A stretch of 64,000 nucleotides of DNA from Adiantum capillus-veneris (GCA_014529385.2 CM043959.1:15696809-15760808), one strand, 5' to 3'; positions 33,910-45,715 are shown, numbered from the stretch's first letter. Numbers and translations: made by a program. The notes: generated by a model from the sequence alone, not told the origin.

Positions 33910-35112
33910 ACATGGATCGCGATCCATGTCCTCCCACCTCAGATCCCAAATGTAAGTTGTGCCAAGGACTCTTAGAGAAGTCACCTACAAATCGATGCAA
34001 TCATAGAAATATTCTATGCATGAATATTGATCGCAATCCAAGAGAAATTTTTGTACATACAGTTTGACCTTGCATTGGAAATGTGCCCCGCAAATTCGGA
34101 GTGAATTGAACCTTGTAACCACCAAAAGCCAAGGGAAATTGGGAATTTAGTCTCCAAATGGTAATTTTGACCAACACAAGGAAAAATTAGTCCAAACTTG
34201 GGAAAAAGGGCTTGGTAACCATGTTGAGAACATACTGATAAGTTTGGTTGGATTCTGTGCCTGAACATGGATCGTGATCCATGACCCCCACAACCAGATT
34301 TTGGCAGTTTTCAATGAAAGTTTCTATATAAGTTGGGAAATATGCCATGCATCTTCAATTTAGTTCTTGGACGTGGAAAGTGTTTCATTTGTCAAATTCA
34401 GTAGTATCAGAGAGTCAGAGTCTGAAAGTGTGATATTGGCTTAAGTGCAAAGTTAAAGTAAATTATGAACTTGAAGTAGTGCATAACAGAGCCAAGGAAT
34501 ACTCACCAAATGATCAAAAATTTCCATGTAACTTGGGAAGTCAAACAAACTTCAAATGGGCTAGAAATCAACACCTACCTAGGACTTGGGCATTACTCCA
34601 ACCCCAAATCATCACAAGTGAAAATTGCCAACCAGATTGATAACAATTAAGGATCTATATTACCAACCAAAACCAAATATAGCAAAGTCAAACCAAATCA
34701 CGCCATAACTTGGGAAACTGAGAAAACTAGAGAGAAACTTGTCCAAATTTGAAAATAACTTCACGAGTGTTTTAAGATTAGATATAAGGACAAGTTTTCC
34801 AAGTTCTATCCCAAAAGGTTGTCCAACATGGATCGTGATCCATGACCCCCTGCAAGGTGACCAAGTAAAAATCATACCACCTGGTTCCAAGTACCAAGGA
34901 TAACCTAGCCCTAAAGTTTCAAGTCATTTGAATTTCAAAATCCCTGCCAAAATGCCAATTACCTTTGAGAAAAAATCCAAAATATGGCATGATATCTCAA
35001 CCAGTAATCTAAATTCAAAAAAGAAGTGAATCATAACATCTTCAAATCATGCTTAATTAGATGGTACCACCAGAAGTTGAAAATGTTGTCCAACATGGAT
35101 CACGATCCATGA
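33910..35112 (+). repeat. Second palindromic-core array of the long element
   Basis: Cores start at 33910 (a perfect ACATGGATCGCGATCCATGT), about 34024, 34265, 34826 and 35093. Intervals are about 114, 241, 561 (close to two units) and 267. The 114-base interval matches the 115-base one in the first array (5639 to 5754), so a shorter sub-unit exists in both. Flanking text again includes a GT(C/G)CAACATGG lead-in and CCCC after the core. It lies between the protease-like domain and the 3' ORF block. Confidence 0.85.
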
Positions 35113-35309
35113 TCCCTTGAGCCAGATTTGATCAGCAGCCACCTGACCTAGTGCATGTAGCTACCCTAGATGCACTAGTGAAGTTTGGACAAATTTGGTC
35201 TCGTTTGATCAAGTTATGCTCATTTTCCACTTCATGGTCAAAGTTTGCATTTTTGGACTTTCTCGACAACTTTCTTGCCTCTTCTGGATCTAATCACTTG
35301 AATTTTTGA

Positions 35310-36172
35310 TCACATAATGCCACACAGACGGCCAAGGAAGCATTGGAAAGCACCACGAGAAGGCTCGCATATCAAAGGAGGAGCTTGAAAAAATCCCAAC
35401 AAATATATTCATTGGCAGATTTGAAGTCATGGATGGCACTAAAGTAAAGACCACCTTATTCCCAAGGGAGCTGTGGACTTTGCACCAACAACAGGGGGTG
35501 TTTGAAGGATCAAGGTGTCTACAGACGGACACATTCCTCCTCCGCTTACAGCCGTGGGGGACAAACTTCCAAAGAGCACATGAGCTTATGTCATCAATTT
35601 AGTACAATGGAGAAGCCATACTGAGAGATAAAGACGGAGAAGCTATAAAGCTTTGAATCACCACAAATATGATAAATCAAGATCTGCATTTACCTCTAGG
35701 CAACCACAACTTGATGCTCGAGACCAAAAGCTATAATTAATGACAACATATTTGTCAAGCATCAGGGTCACAAGTTCACATACAAAGACTTGGTGTACTT
35801 AGAGATCGAATCGCTATTGTGTCTCATATCGCAGCACCTCATAGTCCAAAATCCACCAAGATAAATGAGCCTAACCTACACATTGTAGTAGTGATGGCCA
35901 TTGGACTCTCTAAGCAAAGGAGGATTCGTTGTGACCTGGGTGCTTATATCTTGGAAAATCTAGTCGAAGCTAATCTCAAAAACAGTGACAGAAACAAGAT
36001 ATACATGAATGGTGGACCTGTGCTAACAAGGATTGCATATCAAGCACAGGGAATGATAGATCATCTACCACTGGCAGAGTCGCAGCTCAATCTCTTTCAC
36101 AAGTCCAAGCATGTTGTTAGACCAGTGGTCGGGCCCTCAATAGCTCAAGCGCCCAAGAAATCAATCGGATAG
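35310..36172 (+). pseudogene. 3' ORF block, part a: unnamed plant-retroelement protein
   Basis: The plus strand reads, with stops, EELEKIPTNIFIGRFEVMDG and FPRELWTLHQQQGVFEG (35379-35500). An open frame of 117 codons follows (35819-36172) with IRCDLGAYILENLVEANLKN and NGGPVLTRIAYQAQGMID. The latter resembles the helical segment found in plant retroelement proteins annotated as putative plant transposon protein, with a conserved L-I-x-x-I/L-C-like end. I offer that resemblance as tentative. It lies in the position where Athila-type elements carry an env-like ORF. No signal peptide or membrane segment is visible. Confidence 0.5.
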
Positions 36173-38290
36173 AGCTCCAGAAGAAAGAAATCTGGTAGTG
36201 AGGAGATAGAATCTCCTATTAATTTCAGTGGAGAAATCAAACCCAAAAACAGAGAACCACCTTCATAATACTAGACTCTTGAAGAGGAAGAAGACGACAA
36301 AGAAGAAGAACAATATACTCTACATTGCGTACGAGTCAAAAGAAAATCCATTGAGCATAGAGACCAAATATTGATCTCTCAAACTCAAAGGTCCATGGAA
36401 GACGCACAAACACAAAGAGAGGAATTATGGAAGAAAATAGCAAAAGAAAGAAGACAAGGGGAGAAGATGCTGACGATGAAGGAGATAATGATTGTCTCAA
36501 AACACTAGAACAATGAAAGTAGAGCAGCTTGAAAAAATCAAGCAGTACAAAAGAAGAACTACCACAGCTAATGTGGAGCTTGATGGCACTATGAGCAAAT
36601 GCATTCAAAAAGGAGCTAAAGCAGAAAGCTACCCAATGAGCACAGCAAGATTCTAAGAGGCAGTTAGTTGATAATCTCGAACCATCAAACAACTCCTCAC
36701 AATCTGAGGGAGAGGACAAAAATCAGGAAGAGAGGAAAAAACCAAGGAGGAGAGTGGTGTGGAGCCTTTGGAGATACATACTGATAATATTCCACCCCTC
36801 TTAAACCAACTAACCACTCCTCCTCCTACTTAAGAATTTATTGATCAAACTGGAAAGCAAGAGACTGATAAGCAAGAGACAAAAATACCAATGACCAAAT
36901 CTGAACAGATGTCAAGAATGCTACCAATAGCCGAAGACAAAGGAAAGACGAAGGAACAAGAAAAGAAGGAGCTGGCCCCACCAACAATACAAGAGCAAGA
37001 ACAAGAAAAGATTAGGAAGGAGACAAAAGATAAAGATAAAGAAGTGTGCACCTCCAGCCACCCACGTACATTGTACAAAAAGACAATATCTCCTTGCTCT
37101 AAAGAAGTCATAGAGGATGGAAAGAAGATAGTCCACTTTTTTGACATTGATGAGCATCTCAAGCATATCAAACTTCAATTCCAATGTCAAAGATCTCTCA
37201 ACAACATGAGAGAGTTGGACTTAGAAGAGGCCAAAGCTGAAGCAGCAACAATAAAAGAAGAAAACCAAGGGCTACAATGCAAGATTGAAGAATTCCAAAG
37301 CATGCACTTGGAGCTACTTGTTGAACTACAAAAGGAAAAAGCAAATGTTGCCCACTACTATAAAGAATCTCAAGACTTCAACGAGGCAAACACCCAGCTA
37401 CAAATCGAACAACAATGGATGGATAGGAGTTTGATAAGAATGCCAAAGGAATGACAAGCTAGGGGAACCATATGGGGTAGTCAAGAGCACATTCACTTAG
37501 CTTTTGGTGATGCGAGACACCCCAGCCCTTGCCTCTACTTCATCATCTCTTGCCTCAGTATTGCAAGAGCTCAAAGATCTCAAGGAGGCTTTGGCTCAAG
37601 AAAAATATGACCGTCAGATCATGATTGCAGAGCATCAAGCAATTCCGAGTCAAAAACGACAACATCAAGTAGCTCAAAGAGCATCTGGCTAGAGCACAAG
37701 AAGAATTGGCGGCACAGAGCACAGCACACATCCTTAAACTACAACAAAAAAATGTGGCCATTAGTGCCACAAACGCTCATACAGTAGTAGTGGAAGTCCC
37801 ACCACCGGCAACTATCAAAGAGCAAGCGAGCATGGACCTTCCCACTATAGATTTACCAAGCACGTCTATAGAGGTAGGATTACATGATTTTGACGACAAA
37901 AAACAGGACAGGTGCATCAAAAAAGTACATGGTCAGCAATTTACAAGGGGTCATCAACCAAATGAAGGAGGTTCTGGATTTGACATGCCAAATGCTGGTG
38001 AAGATTGCCAAAACGATCATCACATGCATCATCGCATTTGAAGACATAGAAGTCGTGGAACACCCTTGGCAAGTGTTCCTAAAAGGCACCCAAGGCTTGT
38101 GTTGGAATCTTAAAACAAAGATTCCAAGCCGCAATATGATCATGGGGTTATATGCCCGAGTCATGTTTTTTGCCCTCTCACTACATGCAAACATTTGAAG
38201 AGGCATTCATGAGAGGGTTCTTTGAACTTGATTCTTCTATCTTCAACCCCATGACAAAGAATATGCATGCCCGATACATAGCACCTTAAC
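36173..38290 (+). pseudogene. 3' ORF block, part b: coiled-coil protein (broken)
   Basis: This is a long charged region rich in K, E and Q. The best open part is 36891-37454 (187 codons), with a KDKGKTKEQEKKE-like stretch and then KIVHFFDIDEHLKHIKLQFQ and a heptad-like segment (LEEAKAEAATIKEENQGLQC). Further pieces run at 37504-37692, 37706-38041 and 37884-38198, ending with CWNLKTKIPSRNMIMGLYAR. Heptads suggest a coiled coil. I do not know its function. It may continue part a as one protein. It ends about 220 bases before the polypurine tract. Confidence 0.5.
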
Positions 38291-38501
38291 AATCCTTTCA
38301 GAGAACTAGCAACAAAGGTGGAGATCCAAGCAAGGGCAAAAAAAATTTACTCTACTCACACAAACACTGGGGAAGCGACGACTGGATTACTAAAGAATGA
38401 ATAAATCAGCTCAATCTAGCAGCTGCCAAAGACAAGCAAGGATGCCATGAAGACAATCCAGATAAAGAACACAACAGTTTGCATAAGGATGCGCAAAGGC
38501 T

Positions 38502-38514
38502 AGGAAGGGGGGAA
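38502..38514 (+). other. Polypurine tract of the long element
   Basis: AGGAAGGGGGGAA directly precedes the TG of the 3' LTR, which is the position required for plus-strand priming. Confidence 0.9.
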
Positions 38515-39413
38515 TGTTGGCAGTCAAACCAGATGGGTGCCCTTCGAGTCGACCCCTTCATTCATGAGCTCTAAAATTTTGATGTACCTTCATTATTTTC
38601 CCAAAAAGCCTTGTAATTAATTGAGAGTCTTTGATTGTAGTTGGACAATCTCTGAGTCTGTTCATGCCAAAGCTGAGTTATAAAGTCCGTAATTGAGTCA
38701 GAGTCATGTAAGATCGGCCACTGGCCAAGAGAGCCCTAGGTATAAATTTTAGTTTGTAAAATGAGAAAAGGACCTTATCATTATCAACTATTGAATTTTG
38801 GAGCGTACGATTGAGAGCGGTTACTCTCATGTGCCTTGTAATCCTCATAACTTGAGCTCTTATAATCACATTTCTTGCAATGTGTTCCTCGTCTATTGCT
38901 CTTTCATTCAAGTATAATCATATTCTATTGTAATTTGCAACTACACATTAATAGGCTAAATTTGATGCTTTGAGTGTGTTATAGACTGTTTTTTAACATT
39001 TTGACCACAAGAGAGTGTTCCTAGACCCTAGGGCGACCTTTTGGTATGTTCTATTGCAATTTTGAGGACCTTAATCATGATGGATTGTGATTTGTACCTC
39101 ATTGGATTGCAACCAAGTTTAGTGCCACTAAGTATCGTGGATCTCCTCCCAAAGTTTCATACCATTGGACTTCTTTCGAGTGCCGAAATGTGTCGATCAT
39201 TGAGTGCAGTGACATAACACATAGGCAAGTTGTTAGATCCAAGAGTGCTTTATTTGCAGGTGCAAGAGATATTGTCGTTCTGTAGGTTCACTTCTTGAGG
39301 TTGACACCCTCAAAGAGTCTTTGTGCCCCATCCCAATCGCTTCCCTGAGTATTGACATTATGTTAGTGCCAGGAAGCTATGCTATAGATGTGGGTCGAGG
39401 CGACCCACTAACA
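38515..39413 (+). repeat. 3' LTR of the long element (899 bp)
   Basis: It starts TGTTGGCAGTCAA and ends CCCACTAACA, and it is followed by the target duplication GAGAG (39414-39418). It aligns with 15105-16020 over the full length. Confidence 0.92.
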
Positions 39414-40514
39414 GAGAGACACAATGCAAACTCTCCACCATACTCTTGAATGGCAATTAATTAGGCTATAGATTATCAATTGTGTTGATAAATCATTAAA
39501 ATATGAAAAGTTCATTTGTTTCATTTCTTTTGTTTGTAGCTCCACAAAGATGTAATAAGAAAAGCTTAATATTTATTTGTATTTTTTATGGGTTTTCATA
39601 AAAAACCCATATTGAGATTGACAAGCATATACTTAAGCAAACATCTTTCTCCAAGTTAGAAATGATCTCCATTGGAGTGTATATACATTGGCCCTTAACA
39701 CTTCTTGTTTTAGTACACGCACACACACATCTACATCATATACACATACAAATCTATGCATGCATGTGAGATTTTCTTGTGTGGTTTTATGTATTTACCT
39801 TATGGTTTATGTGGTGATGTATGATGTTATTACTATGTATCCATGTATGATATGCACATCACATGATACAATGTATAGAATGGTATCATGGAAAAATTTA
39901 TTAAACATTGCTCATGGTCACAACAATATACACGTCCTTAATTGATCTATTTACATGATACAATGTATAGAATGGTATCATGGAAAAAATTATTAAACAA
40001 TGCTCATGGTCACAACAATATACACGTCCTTAATTGATCTATTTAGCTTAAAAAAATTCATGCTTGCATGATTTAAATATAAAATCAATGAGTTCATCTA
40101 TCATTAGAATAATTTATGTAGAAATTTGGTTTCTCACTAAGTGTTGAACGTTCAATCACAACTTGTCAAAAAATATAAAGTGGGATGGAATAGGCCAATC
40201 AAGCGTGAGTAGTTTGAATCTAAAAGACACAATTCAAAGTGATCAGTTTGGGACATATGATAGTCTTGTGTAACACAATATACATGGCAAACAAACCTAG
40301 GACAATATCCTACAAGCATTCAAATCCATGCTTGAAATAAACTTTTCAAATAAATTTGGAAAAACCTGCACATGGAATGTTTTAAAGGTATTGACTATAT
40401 GTTAAGGTTTATATACATTACATTTAGGTTTTTGAATACGATAGAATTTTTGACACTAAATTTCAAAATGCTGTATGTTTACACTAAATTTCCCTAAAAC
40501 TTGTAGTCTCACTA
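39414..40514. other. AT-rich unassigned DNA
   Basis: No gene is seen. The stretch contains an AC/CA-rich run (about 39716-39750) and the 92-bp duplication listed separately. Confidence 0.5.
39861..40045 (+). repeat. 92-bp tandem duplication
   Basis: Copies start at 39861 and 39953, from ACATGATACAATGTATAG to TTAATTGATCTATTT, with only about two differences. It is a recent event in AT-rich DNA. Confidence 0.95.
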
Positions 40515-40740
40515 AGGCTATGGTCACACAAGGCTTAGTTATCACTTATAAATAACTATGCTAACATGCTCAGACAGAGCATTAAAAGAATAACTAAGCC
40601 CCTTTCCTAGTCACACAAGGATTAATTATTCCATTCAACCTCCCAACTATGCCTTTCAGAACTATGCCAAAATCGGCATAGTTACAAAGGGTAGCATAGT
40701 TATTCATTTAATGCTCTTTTTTACATGTGACCAAGTATGC
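40515..40740. mobile_element. MITE-like foldback element
   Basis: About 225 bases hold nested inverted repeats. TGGTCACA (40521-40528) pairs with TGTGACCA (40726-40733). AGAGCATTAAAAGAATAACT (from 40576) pairs with AGTTATTCATTTAATGCTCT (ending about 40716). AACTATGCC/GGCATAGTT (40660-40683) forms a small hairpin. No coding capacity is present. This fits a non-autonomous DNA element, but I cannot define exact ends or a target duplication. Confidence 0.45.
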
Positions 40741-40996
40741 ATTTATGATTTGAAAAAAATAATTTAGTAGTGGGAATCGTGCAGATTTTGTTTCTAGCTG
40801 TCAGTTGTCGATGTAAGGACAACAACAACTGCTAGGAGCATGAGGAAGATGAGCAATAGGGCAGCAACACTTGCCGGTGTTTGGCATCAAGAGAAACACT
40901 TGCATGCAACTAGAAGTAGGGTCGGGAGGGGTTGGGGGAGTTCTTTTTTCTTAAACTATAGAGGTGTTATGCAGACAATGAAACCAACATGAAAAG

Positions 40997-41328
40997 TGTT
41001 AGACTTACATCACTCTGCCAGGTCTAGGGCATGCATGTATGGGTAGAGTGCCTCTGGCCCACCCACCTTTGTCTATGTGTCCTCTCATATTTTATTTATT
41101 ACTTATTGGGTCATGGGGGGTTTTTTCTAGGCATTGCCCTACCTCCGTTTGGGCACCTATTTATGGGGCCAAGGGGATACCCACTTCCATCATCTGGTCA
41201 TTGTGTATTAGGTCTTCTGCTCAAGGTGGTCATGGGAGACTAATCGCACCTTCTTCACCATATCTTGCGTTTGTGGTCTACTATCTTCTCTCTCCTCTCT
41301 CACACTTTGGCATAAGCGCACTCTCACA
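40997..41328 (+). repeat. Possible short LTR followed by primer site
   Basis: It starts TGTTAGACTTACATCAC and ends CACTCTCACA. TGGTATCAGTAGC follows immediately at 41329, close to the initiator tRNA-Met primer site TGGTATCAGAGC. Length (332 bp), termini and primer site together suggest the 5' LTR of a small copia-type element. No second LTR or coding region is present in the window, so this may be a fragment. Confidence 0.5.
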
Positions 41329-41340
41329 TGGTATCAGTAG

Positions 41341-42080
41341 CTACAGGCTCTAACTATTCCAAGCCACTACATTGCATCAAGAACTTCCCCCAAGATCAGT
41401 AACAGCCATCGTTTTTTGCAATAACCACCAGATCAGCTAGCGATCTCTGCACAAGCAGGGTGGAGCCATCACCTGGGGACAACTTTCCATTGCGACGGAT
41501 GTTCAGCCATATCTGTGTTTCTTATATATCAAGCCTAGAATTTTTGCATCAGGCTGCTAGCGCTACCTTTCTAGACATTTTTGTCGCATGAAAACCCTCA
41601 GATCCACTTGCATTTTTGGATAGCTTGCATATTTACACCTTGATGTGTTTTTGGACAGTTGCTATGTTTTTGCAGCAGGGGGGGCAGTGCTCAACTTTGC
41701 CCACCTGGATCTTGCCTACGACACATGACCTTGCATCCGATGCATTGCCGGTCTTGTTCCTCTTTAGATCTACAGTTTTCAGCCACAAACACCTACTGTG
41801 TTTTTTCTCTGTTTTCAGCCCATCTGGGGTTGTTCCTTTGATTCCCCACCCTCCCCAAAGCCCCTGCACTGCTTAGGACCCTTGCCAAGAGCATACGAGC
41901 ACGTTGAAAATCATTGGACAACAGCGTTTTCACCACCTCACAGTTGTGTTTTTGGGTGGAAAGCAGCCTCTTGGCTTGTGTTTTTCACAGAGGATGAAGT
42001 TGCCTCTTAACTAGACACCATCCGGTGGCAGTCCGTGTGGTCTCTCAATGACTGTTGTAGTACACAATATCCTTGACATC
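41341..42080. other. Unassigned DNA before the chromovirus
   Basis: Open stretches on both strands (for example 41616-41876) have no family motifs. This may be leader sequence of the element whose LTR is suggested at 40997-41328. The end (42087-42102) holds a G-run resembling a polypurine tract. Confidence 0.35.
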
Positions 42081-42102
42081 GGCTTGAAAAGGGGGGGCCA
42101 TC

Positions 42103-43525
42103 TGCAAAAGATCCATGTGCAACAATGGGCTAAAAAGACCCTAAGGTTCAACCCATTAAGACTTCCAAAATGCTAAGGTTCCAAAATTCAAAGGTTGTGT
42201 CCATAGGTCAACCCTAGGGAAAATTGGATGCTTTGTGTGTGCCCTAAAAGTCTTTGCACATCCCTACATGGGAGGGGGCGAGCCCTAAAGGTAGGGGATG
42301 AGAGAGAAAGCCACACACACACACACAGGCTCCCTTTACACAAAGGGAATGAGGGACACATGTCAGCTCCCTAGGCCAGATGCCCACAAGGTGTGCCCAA
42401 TTTCTATTGGATGACCCTTGAAGTGGACAATGAGAATTAAGCTAGAGTAAATCTAGTTTAATTAATTTAAAAACATTTAATAAAAGAAACCAATGAGAAT
42501 TAAGTATCCTAGAAGACTATTGGGCAGTCTCCCAAGGGGTCCAATGAGCATTCAAGAGCCCCATGGCTTGCCTGATTCCTATTGGCCAGGAGGCAAAGGG
42601 GTCCAATGAGAGTTTAATTTAATTATTTAATTCCCTAAAGCTCTCACAAAAGGGGGAAGGGGGACACATGTCAGAAGGCTATCACTTATGCTACTTAATT
42701 GTAATTGGCTTGACTTGGGGAGGGCCAATGAGGCTTCGGCAAGAGCAATTAGCAAGAGGGCTCGCCCAAGAGAGAGAGAGGGGGCTGATTTTTGCAAGGC
42801 ATTATCACACACACACACACTCACACAAGCTCATGTGTGAAGAAAGAGAAGACTATCTCTTCCCAAGATTTAATGGAGAACTCATCACCTACTCCAAGCT
42901 TGTGAGATAGAAGCCTACATCAACACTCTCTTGGCATGTGGATGCAAATCCAACCAAGAGCCAAGCTTCAATGCATGCTCATCTCCTCTACCAAGCTAAT
43001 TACTAAGCTAAGCTATGCTACATACGAGTGATTATGTGAGGAGATGTACACCTTTCTCGTAAGATACTCCTTCTTCCTCTCAATCTACTCTCATACCCTG
43101 CTAGCTCTCACCATCTTAGAAGGTGTGTGAGGTCTTGGGTCTGAGAACGGGGATAATTCAAGTTGTGTTTGTTAAGTGTTTTGCTTAGTGCATGAAGTTT
43201 CCATCTTCATTGCACTAGCTAGTCTTGAAGGAACACAAAGAATTGTATTGTACAATGTCTCTCTTGATGGGAGAAACCATAATACAAAGCCTTTTGGAGT
43301 GGGGACCGGCTCCATGAAAATCCGGTCCTCAACTGTTGTCAATAGCTTAATTTCTCTCTCTTTTGAAAGTATTGTCGATGCTATCTAACTAGGTGTTATC
43401 CTTTTTGTTGCTCTCTCCACCCAAGCACTCTTGAAATTCTCATTAGGAATCTATTCTAATGAAATGCCCACTATGTTCATGCTAATTTCCGCTACACATA
43501 AGTTATTAGGCCATTAAATGTTACA
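42103..43525 (+). repeat. 5' LTR of chromovirus (1423 bp)
   Basis: It starts TGCAAAAGATCC and ends AAATGTTACA. It contains an (AC)n tract (about 42311-42327) and a second AC tract near 42810, and GA-rich DNA at 42770-42780. Homology with the other LTR begins slightly upstream, in the G-run and CATC, so the precise start is open. Confidence 0.9.
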
Positions 43526-43526
43526 T

Positions 43527-43538
43527 TGGTATCAGAGC
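43527..43538 (+). other. Primer binding site, initiator tRNA-Met
   Basis: TGGTATCAGAGC lies one base after the 5' LTR and is a perfect match to the initiator tRNA-Met complement used by most plant chromoviruses and copia elements. Confidence 0.97.
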
Positions 43539-43942
43539 TCAAGGTTTCTCTTTTCTTGCTCAAGAAGGGAGGTCCTCAAGCTAGCTACAAATGGTTGGTA
43601 TTATTAATTGCCTGTGAGTAAGTAGAATAGGGATTTTTCAGCCTTGCAGTGCGCCTGCCTTCGTGCAGTTAACGGGGCATCACCGTCGAGAGCTATGGTC
43701 TTAATAGTGGAGTCCTACGGGGCTTGCCTACGGCTTAACCACTATTGAGCTTTTAGAAGCTTGACAGGAGCCGGTGCTGTTTTGGTGTCGAAAGACCCTC
43801 TCTTCTATTCCTTGCAATTAATATTATTCGAGCCGCGGGTACAGTAGCTTGAGTGCTTTTTCTAAAGGGGTAAAGAGGAGTAGCAACTAGGGCTTGAAGT
43901 GCCAAAGTACACCTAAAAAGTTTACACCTAAAAGTTGTTAGA

Positions 43943-45715
43943 ATGGCTGACAATAGTAAAGAGAGTGAAATTAATGTTGATAACTTTGATTTTGCTCATG
44001 AGCAAGCTACTAATGATGCTTCAATGCTTGTTAACTATCTTGTTTCTAGGCTTCAACAAGCCATGGGCAATCCATCTCTCCAAAGTGAAGTGCAACAACG
44101 GCAGCTCCGTGCTCACGGGATTCTCCAAGCTCATCACCATGACGAGAGAACACCTAGGAAGCCTCCTTGTGAGACTAACCAAAGAGGTCTCTCTCCGATT
44201 CGGGAAGAAGAAGAGAATCCATATGAAGGGCTCAAGAATTTACTTCTTGATGATGCATCTCCTTCCCAAAGGAGAACTCAAGAGCCTCCACTGAAGGAAC
44301 AAGAAAGAAGCGAGTCTCCCGCCACCTCGGCGGAGATGGCTCCATGAAGACGGCAGGCTAAACGCTCTCCATCACCACCAAAGCGGAGAAGACCATCACA
44401 CTCTTCTCCACGCCATAATTCAAAGAGGGATGATAAAAAGCAAGAGAAGAAAAAGGCGAGAAAGAGGACACCCTCTTCTCCATCTTCTTCATCCTCTTCC
44501 TCTTATGAAAGCTATGGTGAAGACGACAAAGATCAAGACAAGAAAAAGGTGAGAAAGAGGTCACCCTCTTCTCCACCTTCTTCAAATTCTTCACCTTCTG
44601 AAGAAAGTGATGGTGCAACCTTTGAACCATCAAAAAGAAGAGGCCATAGGAAATCGTGTGCCGCATGGAAGAGGCCGTCCAAGTTGAAGAAATTCAAAGA
44701 GGGAGGGAAGAGCATCTCTTTCCTTACCTATGATGGTACCTTTGGTGCTACGGACAAAGTCTTGGCCTTTATCCAACAATTTGATGCGGCGTTTGGAGAT
44801 GAGGGCTTCACGGAGTCCTCTAAGCTACGCCATGTAGCTATGCACTTTCAAAAGTCCACCAGACAATGTTGGTCTAGCCTACGAGCCAACGGTGAAGCTC
44901 CACGAACATGGAAAGCTTTAAGAGCTTCCATTATGAAGCAGTTTTTGGCCACCGATACCAAAGACAAAGTACTCACCGAATGGCGAAGCTTAAAGCTCTC
45001 TCCCAATGAATCTATCCACAAATATGTAGACAAGTTTTGGGCCCTACAACTCAAAGCCACTGTCTTCAAAAAGTTGGCTTTTGGAGAGCAAAAGCAACAA
45101 TTTTGTGCGGGCTTAACCGAAGGAATGGCGGAGTATGTCAACTCCCAAAGACCACGTACCATATCGGCAGTAATACACCACACTATGGTCGCCTCTCGAA
45201 TCAATTTCCAAACGGGGGCAAAAAGAAATAATAAGCCCTTGGAAAACAAGGGTTCCAATGAGCCTAAGGGGAAGGACAATGTCCAAAAGTCTCCTAAGGG
45301 CAACTCCAACAAAGCTAAAGAGAAGGGAGTTTACAAAGGTAAGAATAAACTCTCTCCTGAAGAGCTTGAGCGTTATCGTAAGGATAACCGGTGTTTCAAG
45401 TGCGGCGAACAAGGGCATGCGTACCGCGCTTGTCCCCAAAAGAACAACCGCCAAGATCCTCCTAGAGCTTCCTTGGTTGAAATCCAAGAAGAGGAGACTC
45501 ACCAAACTCACCACAAAGGATCTCCTCTATGCCATGCTTGGGGAAAGGTAAGAGAACATGATGCTTTTATTCTCTTTGACCCTGGTTCTACTCACAATTT
45601 TATATCTATAGAGTTGGCCACCAAGCTAGGAATACAATACTACGAGATGGGAGATGTCCTACCCGCACCGCAGACAGTGCCTTCAAGGGGCAAGAAGCTT
45701 CAGTCACTCCCTTAA
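43943..45715 (+). pseudogene. gag and protease start of chromovirus (one in-frame stop)
   Basis: The ATG at 43943 (MADNSKESEINVDNFDFAHE) opens a frame that is closed by TGA at 44345-44347 and continues in the same phase to 45715. After the stop comes a serine/arginine/lysine-rich hinge (44400-44640). The gag core follows, YDGTFGATDKVLAFIQQFDA to HQ-like LSPNESIHKYVDKFWALQLK (about 44725-45056), then a basic linker. The zinc knuckle is CFKCGEQGHAYRAC (about 45391-45432). The protease motif is ILFDPGSTHNFIS (about 45568-45606), with D-P-G in place of D-S-G. The frame ends by a one-base shift near 45690. Gag packages the RNA; the protease cuts the precursor. Confidence 0.93.

Larger units (their letters stand above)
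15105..39413 (+). mobile_element. Very long Tat/Ogre-like Ty3/gypsy retrotransposon, interrupted by a copia element
   Basis: The boundaries are unusually clear for so old a copy. LTRs lie at 15105-16020 and 38515-39413 with TG...CA ends. A tRNA-Asp-like primer site starts at 16022, and a polypurine tract, AGGAAGGGGGGAA, at 38502-38514. The 5-bp direct duplication GAGAG lies at 15100-15104 and 39414-39418. Total span is 24,309 bp, or about 18.7 kb after removing the copia insertion with its duplicated site. Internal order is: palindromic repeats, gag, protease, RT-RNase H, integrase, second protease-like domain, second palindromic array, 3' ORF block. RT and RNase H motifs (FLDGF, VMPFGL) place it near the Athila/Tat branch, whose members can be very large. 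All coding parts carry stops and shifts. Confidence 0.9.

Noticed and set aside
36336-37190. Serine/leucine-rich minus-strand frames (36336-36719, 36845-37190)
   Set aside because: They are antisense shadows of the lysine/glutamate-rich coiled-coil coding region.
43527-43538. tRNA-like match at the LTR edge as a tRNA gene
   Set aside because: Only the 12-base primer complement is present; there is no tRNA body.
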